19,516 nucleotides of DNA from JBFKUL01 sp041635755 (lineage in GTDB: Bacteria > Pseudomonadota > Gammaproteobacteria > Burkholderiales > SG8-39). The stretch is from contig JBFKUL010000021.1 of NCBI GenBank assembly GCA_041635755.1, positions 1 through 19,516 of the forward strand. Direction: 5' to 3'. The position numbers were made by a program, and so were the translations under genes. How positions within the stretch are numbered: the first letter of the stretch is position 1; every line of letters begins with the position of its first letter. The notes beneath the pieces were generated by a model. That model did not search any database. It was not told the DNA's origin and saw only the letters and a program-made list of their open reading frames with translations. Below, one piece after another: positions 14,027 through 19,516 of this stretch.

Positions 14027-15754
14027 TCAGTGCTCGATGTGCTCGACGTTGAGTTGAATGTTGCGCAGGCCGTTGTACTCGTTGACCGTCAGGCGGTAGG
14101 CGGCGCGTATGCGGGAAGGAAGGGGCATCTTGAGCGACTCGAGCGCGTTAAAGCGAATGGCCTCGAGCCGGCGTCCCTCGCGCACCAGATGCAGTTTGAG
14201 GTGGCGCTCGCCGACCACGCGCTGACTTTCGACGGCGAATGTATCGCAGAAGAGCGGTTGCGGAAAGCCCTGGCCCCAGATCTGCGCTTCAAGCAGCTGC
14301 GCGACGTCGAGCGTGCAATAGGCAGGATCAAGTCCGCCATCGGTCTCGATGACCGGCGCCAGCGCCTCCGGCGGCAGGGTCTCCTGCGCGACGCGCTCGA
14401 AGAGTTCGGCGAAGCGCGCGAAGTCGGCCTCGGCGATGGTCAGTCCGGCCGCCTGCGCGTGGCCGCCGAACCGCCGTACCAGGCCGGGCGCGCGCTTGGC
14501 CACCAGATCGAGGCCGTCGCGAAGATGAAAGCCGGAGATCGAGCGACCCGAACCTCGCAGCAAGCCGGCGTGCTTGCCCTCGCCGGCGCGCGCAAAGCAC
14601 ACCACCGGCCGGTGCAGCCGCTCGCGAAGTCGCGAGGCGAGAATGCCGACCACGCCCTGATGCCACCCCGGCTCGAAGAAGGTGGCCGCCGCGCCGGGCG
14701 CTTCGAGCACGCCCGCGGCCGCGGCGAGCGCCTCGTCGAGCATGCCGCCTTCGATGCGCCGCCGCTCTCGGTTGAGCCGGTCGAGCTGTTGCGCGCAATT
14801 CGCGGCGCGTGCCTCGTCGTCGGTGATCAGGCACTCGATTCCCAAGTCCATGTCGGCGAGGCGCCCCGCGGCATTCAGCCGAGGTCCGATGACGTAGCCG
14901 AGATCGAAGCCGGTCACTTCCCCCGGGGCGCGCCCGGCGACGCGCAGCAGCGCGTTCAGGCCAGGCTTCGCCTGGCCGGCACGCAGGCGCCTCAGGCCCT
15001 GGGCAATCAGGATCCGGTTGTTCGCGTCGAGCGCTACGACGTCGGCCACGGTACCGAGGGCAACGAGATCGGCGAGCGCGCCGAGATTGGGCTCGGCGTA
15101 CTCGCCGAACGCGCCCCGGCGGCGCAACTCCGCGCGCAACGCAAGCATCACGTAGAACATCACCCCGACACCGGCAATTGCCTTCGAAGGAAAACCGCAG
15201 CCCGGCTGGTTGGGATTGACGATGCATTCGGCCGCCGGCAGCTCGGCGCCGGGCAGGTGATGATCTGTGATCAGAGTAGCGATGCCCAGCTCGCGCGCTC
15301 GCGCCACGCCCTCGACGCTTGCGATGCCATTGTCCACGGTGACCAGCAGGTCGGGCTTGCGCCCGGCGGCGACCTCGACCAGCTCCGGGGACAGGCCGTA
15401 GCCGAGCTCAAAGCGATCGGGCACGAGATAGTCGACGTCGGCGGGCGACCCGCACGCCGCGGCCAGCATGCGCAGCGCTCGGACGCCGACGGCGCACGCG
15501 GTTGCGCCGTCGGCGTCGTAGTCGGCGACGATCAGAATTCGCGAGCCGTGCGCGAGCGCATCGGCAAGCAGCGCGGCGGCGCGCTCGGCGTGCAGCAACC
15601 GTTCCGGAGCGATCAGGCGCGCGGCGTCGTGCTCGAGCTCGGTCGCCGAATGGATGCGCCGCGCTGCGAATACGCGCGCGAGCACCGGATGCACTCCCGC
15701 GTCGAGCAACGCGCGCCGGTCGGCTTCGGCGTAGCTGCGCTCGACGATCTTCAT
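14027..15754 (-). CDS. recJ: Single-stranded-DNA-specific exonuclease RecJ
   Basis: 5'-3' ssDNA exonuclease of the DHH superfamily, used in RecF recombination, mismatch and base-excision repair; cytoplasmic. 575 residues, as E. coli (577). Metal-binding motifs are intact: ADYDADG at residues 77-83, VDNG at 140-143, TDHH at 163-166 and LVALGTVAD at about 230-238. The DHHA1 domain shows SGRSISGFHLRDGLD and GGHAQAAGLT, followed by the C-terminal OB-like domain with WGQGFPQPLF. The ATG at 15754 shares four bases (ATGA) with the stop of the RpfE-like gene, which fixes the start and implies coupled translation. A longer in-frame extension would run into that gene and carries no family similarity. 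Confidence 0.97.
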   Translation of the reverse strand: MKIVERSYAEADRRALLDAGVHPVLARVFAARRIHSATELEHDAARLIAPERLLHAERAAALLADALAHGSRILIVADYDADGATACAVGVRALRMLAAACGSPADVDYLVPDRFELGYGLSPELVEVAAGRKPDLLVTVDNGIASVEGVARARELGIATLITDHHLPGAELPAAECIVNPNQPGCGFPSKAIAGVGVMFYVMLALRAELRRRGAFGEYAEPNLGALADLVALGTVADVVALDANNRILIAQGLRRLRAGQAKPGLNALLRVAGRAPGEVTGFDLGYVIGPRLNAAGRLADMDLGIECLITDDEARAANCAQQLDRLNRERRRIEGGMLDEALAAAAGVLEAPGAAATFFEPGWHQGVVGILASRLRERLHRPVVCFARAGEGKHAGLLRGSGRSISGFHLRDGLDLVAKRAPGLVRRFGGHAQAAGLTIAEADFARFAELFERVAQETLPPEALAPVIETDGGLDPAYCTLDVAQLLEAQIWGQGFPQPLFCDTFAVESQRVVGERHLKLHLVREGRRLEAIRFNALESLKMPLPSRIRAAYRLTVNEYNGLRNIQLNVEHIEH

Positions 15755-16782
15755 GCGTAGCTCGCCAATGCCCGCGCGCGGCGCCAGAAGCGGCGCAGGT
15801 CGCCGCGAATCGTCTCCACCGAGCACGCTTGCGCGCCGTCCGGTACGCCGAGCGTCACCATGCCGATGCGCCCGCGCCGCAGCGCCGCGAGCAGCGGCGC
15901 AAACCAGCGCGCTTCGAGCAGCTGAAGCTGCCCGGCGTAGCCCGGCGCATCGCCCAGTGCGTAGGGCTCGCGGAGCTGCTCGAGCACGATCAGATGACGC
16001 CCGCCCTCCGGCGCCGCCGCCAGCCAGGCTTCGGCATCGGCTGCAAGGCCGCGCTGCGCGACGCCCGCGAGCTGCGCCAGCCCGCGGGCCACCGGATCAT
16101 CGGCGCTCACCGACTGCCAGCGTGCGCGCAGCTCGCTCGGCAGCGCGCCCGAGCCCCAGAGCCATACGCTGTTGACCGGCGGCTCGCCCCTGCGCTCGCG
16201 CGCCTCGTTCACCGCCGCGGTGTGGAGCACCATCTGAATTTCGTTGAGCAGCGCGTGCCAGCGGTGCGCACTGTCGCCCGCGGGCAGGCGTGTATTCATA
16301 TCCTCGCCGGCGATCTCGAGCGTGGGTTCCACGTCCGGGCCCTGCACGGCGCCGAGCCGGGCACACCAGCGCTTTGGATGAAACGCCTGGAACGAGATCT
16401 CGGGCGCGAAATGGCGGTTCAGCGTCTCGCACAGCGCATGGGCTTCCTCTGCCGACAGGTCGAAGGCCGCACCCGGCACGAGCGTCAGGCGATCGCGATC
16501 AACTCGCAGGTGAACGGGATCCGCGCGGGACCAGTCATCGGTGCCCGACAACGCATCGATCGTCGCGCCGTCGGCGAGCGCCGTCAGCACCCCCGCGGCG
16601 AGCGGCGCCTCAGGGGCGCCGAAATGCTCGAGCAGCCAGCGCTCGACAAGCATTCCCTCGTGGCCCGTGTGCCGCCCACGCGCAAACAACAGCTCGAGCG
16701 CCGGCAGACGCAGCGCATCGAACGCTTCGCGCAGGCGCGCGCGTGCGGGAAACAGCGCCGGCACCAGCAACTCGCAGTTCAT
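15751..16782 (-). CDS. RpfE-like protein (COG4255)
   Basis: 343-residue protein of the family named for RpfE of the Xanthomonas rpf cluster; many databases label members phosphoglycerate mutase-like, without strong support. Diagnostic segments recognised: FHPKRW at about 134-139, LPAGDSAHRWHALLNEIQMVLH at 166-187, then VNEARERRGEPPVNSVWLWGSG at 191-212. The C-terminus has RWFAPLLAALRRGRIGMVTL. No signal peptide or membrane span is seen, so it is probably cytoplasmic. The molecular function is unknown; in Xanthomonas it influences extracellular enzymes and polysaccharide (from memory). The start is 2 bases after the exonuclease gene stop. It overlaps recJ by 4 bases, an arrangement also known in xanthomonads. 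Confidence 0.82.
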   Translation of the reverse strand: MNCELLVPALFPARARLREAFDALRLPALELLFARGRHTGHEGMLVERWLLEHFGAPEAPLAAGVLTALADGATIDALSGTDDWSRADPVHLRVDRDRLTLVPGAAFDLSAEEAHALCETLNRHFAPEISFQAFHPKRWCARLGAVQGPDVEPTLEIAGEDMNTRLPAGDSAHRWHALLNEIQMVLHTAAVNEARERRGEPPVNSVWLWGSGALPSELRARWQSVSADDPVARGLAQLAGVAQRGLAADAEAWLAAAPEGGRHLIVLEQLREPYALGDAPGYAGQLQLLEARWFAPLLAALRRGRIGMVTLGVPDGAQACSVETIRGDLRRFWRRARALASYA

Positions 16783-16784
16783 CT

Positions 16785-18272
16785 CTAAGCGGCCAGCTCG
16801 AGTGTCGAGGAAACCGGCACCTGCAGCGGCACGATCTTCACCCTGGCCTTGGCGAGGTGGCGCACAAGGACCTTGTACTGATCGAGATCGAAGCGCGGGG
16901 TTCCCGCGCCCTCGAGCAGCTCGGCGAGCTCGCTGTCCGAGCGCGCCGTGCCGAGATAGCACCAGTGGTAAACCACGTGCACGTCGACTGCCGAATCGTC
17001 AGCACCGGAATCGCGATCCGGTGCCGCGGCCGATCCCTCGACGATGCCGATCGGACCCTTGTAGGGCCAGGTGATGGCCCTGAGCGAGCCCAGCGCGGCG
17101 GCGACGCGCGCATGGTGCGCCATGATGCTTTCGCGGCCCGCGCACACGCCGGCGCAGCGCCGGATCTGGTGGCGAAAGCATGCGCCCCGACCGGCGCGCG
17201 CACGATCGAAGCCCAGCGTCTGCAAGCACAGGCCGTGCACGTCGGCGAGCCCCCGCAACGCCTCGAGCGCCGCGCGCCGCGAGCGGAACATGCCGTGCAG
17301 GTTGGGCACCATGCGCGCGTCCAGCGCGTCGGCCGAGGCGAGACGCAGTTCACCACAGGTCGCGGTGCCGGAACCGCGGCGCGCCTCGAGCACGAACCCG
17401 CAAAGGCCGTTGGCGCGGCGCAGCTGCCGGTTGAACACCGGCGCGAGAGACTTCACCAGCTCGGCCTCGGCGAGCAGGGCGCCGAGCTCGCCCGCAGTGC
17501 GCCGCCAGTCGATTCGCCGTACCTCGCGGGCTAGCTGCATTTCGCGCGAGGAGCGCAGATCATCGGCGAAGTGCGACAGCACGCGAGTCCGCATGGTGAT
17601 GCTCTTGCCGACGTACAGCGGCGCGTCGCCTTCGCCGTAGAGCAAGTAAACGCCGGGCGTGTCGGGGATGGCATCGACCGTGGCGCGATCGATATGCGGC
17701 GGCAGCGCCGGGCGCTTGGCGACCTGCGCCGCCGCGTTTGCAAAGGCGGCGACGCCGCGCTCCTCGGCGGCGACGCGAAGGAACTGCCACACGGCGTCGG
17801 CGTCGCCGAGCGCCCGGTGGCGCGCGCGGCAGGCCAGGCCGTGGCGCGCGATCAGACTATCCAGGTTGTGACGCGCGTGCTCCGGGTAGAGGCGGCGCGA
17901 AAGCTTGACCGTGCACAGCGTTCTCGCCGAGAAACGGATGCCGGCGCGCTCGAACGCCTGGCGCAAAAAGCCGTAGTCGAAGCGTGCGTTGTGCGCGACC
18001 AGGACGCGCCCGGCAAGCCGCTCGTGCAGCTCGGCCGCCAGTACGCCAAAGCGCGGCGCGGACGCCACCATGTCGTTGGTGATGCCCGTCAGCGCCTGGA
18101 TCGCCGGCGGGATCGGGGTCTCCGGATTCACCAGCGTCGACCACTCGGAAGCGACCTCGCCGTGCTCCACTTCGATCACGGCGATCTCGGTGATGCGGTC
18201 CCAGACGGGGTGCGCGCCGGTGGTCTCCAGATCGACGATGGCGAGCGGCGCGTCGAGGAGTTCGGCAGTCAT
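16785..18272 (-). CDS. DnaQ-type 3'-5' exonuclease fused to a GIY-YIG (UvrC/Cho) nuclease
   Basis: Two-nuclease fusion of 495 residues. The N-terminal DEDDh exonuclease, as in DNA polymerase III epsilon, has Asp14 and Glu16 in VDLETTG, Asp99 in AHNARFDYGFL, and His152 with Asp157 in HRALGDAD. After a linker comes the UvrC-N/Cho-like GIY-YIG domain: GVY at 207-209, YVG at 220-222, Arg230 and probable catalytic Glu269 in LLAEAELVKSLAPVFN. The C-terminal 200 residues have CFRHQIRRCAGVCAG, like the Cys-rich part downstream of GIY-YIG in UvrC-like proteins. It may cut and trim damaged DNA. It heads the rpfE-recJ series. ATG at 18272 is chosen; GTG at 18293 is an alternative. No RBS is visible for either. 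Confidence 0.92.
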   Translation of the reverse strand: MTAELLDAPLAIVDLETTGAHPVWDRITEIAVIEVEHGEVASEWSTLVNPETPIPPAIQALTGITNDMVASAPRFGVLAAELHERLAGRVLVAHNARFDYGFLRQAFERAGIRFSARTLCTVKLSRRLYPEHARHNLDSLIARHGLACRARHRALGDADAVWQFLRVAAEERGVAAFANAAAQVAKRPALPPHIDRATVDAIPDTPGVYLLYGEGDAPLYVGKSITMRTRVLSHFADDLRSSREMQLAREVRRIDWRRTAGELGALLAEAELVKSLAPVFNRQLRRANGLCGFVLEARRGSGTATCGELRLASADALDARMVPNLHGMFRSRRAALEALRGLADVHGLCLQTLGFDRARAGRGACFRHQIRRCAGVCAGRESIMAHHARVAAALGSLRAITWPYKGPIGIVEGSAAAPDRDSGADDSAVDVHVVYHWCYLGTARSDSELAELLEGAGTPRFDLDQYKVLVRHLAKARVKIVPLQVPVSSTLELAA

Positions 18273-18312
18273 GGATAAACGTCCAGTAGCCACTGTACCG
18301 CAGGCGCGCAGC

Positions 18313-18927
18313 TCAGAGAAGCTGCGTCAGCTGCCAGGCCGCAAAGCCGAGGATCGCCGCGCCCGAGAGAACGTTGATTGCACGCATCAACTTCGGACCG
18401 ATGCGCCCGCGCAGCACGCCTGCGGCGGCAGCGAGGACCACCCACCATGCGGCGGAACCGAGGAATACGCCGAGCACGACGAGTCCCGCGGCGGCGTAAC
18501 TCGCGTGGGCGGCAAGACCCAGCGCGGCGAAGATCGCCGCAAAGGCGAGAATGGTCGGCGGATTGGCGAGGGTCAGACCGAGCGTCGAGAAGAACGCGCC
18601 GGCGTGACTGCGGCGCACGGCGCCGTTGGGCGATTCGAGGGGCGCGGGCACCGCGAGCAGCGTTCGCGCGCCGAGCCAGAGCAGGAACACGCCGCCTACC
18701 GCCGCCAGCACGACGCGTTGTCCGATAAGAAAGTCGGACATGGCGGTGAGCCCGAACGCGGCGATTGCGCCGTAAAGACCGTCGGCCGCGGCGATGCCCA
18801 TGCCGGAAGCGAACCCCACGCTCGCGCCGGAGGCGAGGGTGCGCCGCAGGCACAGGACCCACATCGGCCCTACGGTGCAGGCGAGGATAAAGCCAAACGC
18901 GAGGCCCTTGAGGAACAGCAGGTCCAT
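18313..18927 (-). CDS. LysE family translocator
   Basis: Inner-membrane exporter of 204 residues with about six hydrophobic segments. The N-terminal GLAFGFILACTVGPMWVLCLRRTLASGASVGFASGMGIAAADGLYG is the LysE/RhtB signature; VGP in the first span and the helix with GLTLANPPTILAFAAIFAAL are typical. Relatives export basic or neutral amino acids and derivatives; the substrate cannot be told from sequence. It starts 6 bases after the GST stop and precedes the exonuclease gene by 40 bases, so it may share a transcript with the GST. Confidence 0.9.
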   Translation of the reverse strand: MDLLFLKGLAFGFILACTVGPMWVLCLRRTLASGASVGFASGMGIAAADGLYGAIAAFGLTAMSDFLIGQRVVLAAVGGVFLLWLGARTLLAVPAPLESPNGAVRRSHAGAFFSTLGLTLANPPTILAFAAIFAALGLAAHASYAAAGLVVLGVFLGSAAWWVVLAAAAGVLRGRIGPKLMRAINVLSGAAILGFAAWQLTQLL

Positions 18928-18933
18928 GCGCGC

Positions 18934-19516
18934 TCACGCGGCCATCGGTACGAATCCCGGTTGCGTGCGCACGCGCTCGAGCCAGGCGAGAACCTTCGGG
19001 TAGGGGGCGAGGTCGAAGCCCGCCTCGCCCGCGCAGTGCGTGTAGGCGAACAGCGCGATATCGGCGATCGAGTAGTCCTCGCCGGCGAAGTAAGGCGTGC
19101 GCGCAAGCCCGGATTCCATGACATGCAGGGCCTGGGCGCCGCGCTCGCGCAACCGCGGCAGCTCGGCTCGGCGCGCGTGATCCGGCGGCAGAAAGACGAT
19201 GATGAAGCGTGCCACCGCGATATAGGGCTCATGGCTGTACTGCTCGAAGAACATCCACTGCAACGCGCGCGCGCGCCCGAGCCGGTTGCGCGGCATGAGC
19301 GGCGTGCCTTCGGCGAGATAGTGCAGGATGGCGTTCGACTCCGGCAGGAAGCTGCCGTCGCCGAGCGCAAGCGTCGGCACCTTGCCGTTCGGGTTCATGG
19401 CGAGGAACTCGGGCGTGTGCGAGCCGCCCTTCATGATGTCGGTCTCGACCCACTCATAAGGCACACCGAGCTGCTCGAGCGCGAGCTTGACCTTGTAGCA
19501 GTTGCCGGAAGCGTTC
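18934..19516 (-). CDS. Glutathione S-transferase family protein, 5' end cut by the window
   Basis: 193 residues are visible; the first complete codon is at 19515, so roughly 10 N-terminal residues lie outside. The thioredoxin-like N-terminal domain shows NASGNCYKVKLALEQLG, PNGKVPTL with the cis-Pro, and ESNAILHYLAEG, the glutathione-binding Glu-Ser. The all-helical C-terminal domain has YFAGEDYSIADIALFAYTH, the conserved N-cap box with Asp, and ends GFVPMAA. It likely conjugates glutathione or has a thiol-transfer role; the class cannot be fixed. The GTG at 19464 would be a false internal start, since the frame is open and GST-like to the window edge. It lies upstream of the LysE gene. Confidence 0.9.
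   Translation of the reverse strand, partial: NASGNCYKVKLALEQLGVPYEWVETDIMKGGSHTPEFLAMNPNGKVPTLALGDGSFLPESNAILHYLAEGTPLMPRNRLGRARALQWMFFEQYSHEPYIAVARFIIVFLPPDHARRAELPRLRERGAQALHVMESGLARTPYFAGEDYSIADIALFAYTHCAGEAGFDLAPYPKVLAWLERVRTQPGFVPMAA

Noticed and set aside
14021..15760. A 579-codon open frame on the plus strand opposite recJ
   Set aside because: It is a mirror of recJ codon usage in GC-rich DNA; the translation is low-complexity Arg/Ala-rich with no motif. The same applies to long frames at 9348-11156, 5655-7106, 1813-3054 and 3130-4188.
18934..19464. GST starting with GTG at 19464
   Set aside because: The upstream codons encode the conserved first helix of the GST fold (NCYKVKLALEQLG), so the true start is outside the window.

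Overview
The window is about 19.5 kb of GC-rich, densely coded bacterial chromosome. Most intergenic gaps are under 100 bp, the largest is 109 bp, and no gap exceeds 300 bp. Protein similarity (recalled, not searched) and gene content point to a betaproteobacterium of the Burkholderiales/Nitrosomonadales type. The evidence is PHA-cycle genes of the Cupriavidus kind (PhaB, PhaR, a BktB-like thiolase), a prfB-lysS pair near recJ, and short SD-poor leaders. I see no mobile element, CRISPR array, tRNA, rRNA or prophage signature. The only broken genes are the two cut by the window edges.

Layout. (1) 1-4509, plus strand: polyhydroxyalkanoate and acyl-CoA block. It holds the 3' end of one acetoacetyl-CoA reductase, a complete second paralogue, the PHA regulator phaR, rimO (ribosomal protein S12 methylthiotransferase) and a BktB-type beta-ketothiolase. 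GC-rich stem-loops lie in the spacers. (2) 4608-9436, mixed strands: a DUF427 protein divergent from a three-gene run (patatin-like phospholipase, aldo/keto reductase, enoyl-CoA hydratase), then two divergently transcribed EamA/DMT permeases. (3) 9498-12122, minus strand: prfB (RF2, with its programmed +1 frameshift) followed by lysS. (4) 12208-19516, minus strand: a tightly packed series. In transcription order it is a GST (cut by the window edge), a LysE-type exporter, a DnaQ-type exonuclease/GIY-YIG fusion, an RpfE-like (COG4255) protein, recJ, an exported methyltransferase-like protein, a cyclophilin-fold protein, a KTSC-domain protein and, after a gap, a small exported DUF1161 protein.

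How the genes fit together. The thiolase and the reductases can turn acyl-CoA into 3-hydroxyacyl-CoA for PHA, with PhaR as the regulator; a PHA synthase is expected upstream of the window. The minus-strand block joins DNA repair (RecJ, the exonuclease/GIY-YIG fusion) and translation (RF2, LysRS) genes. The proximity of rpfE, recJ, prfB and lysS recalls the flanks of the xanthomonad rpf cluster, but no DSF-signalling genes are present.

Nothing here amounts to a clearly new multi-gene system. The best second-look items are: a Gln-to-Ala change in a probable substrate-contact position of the second PhaB; the exported methyltransferase with a beta-rich tail; the conserved RF2 recoding site; a stem-loop presenting the ribosome-binding site of the DUF1161 gene; and several -10 boxes placed so close to start codons that leaderless or near-leaderless transcripts are likely.
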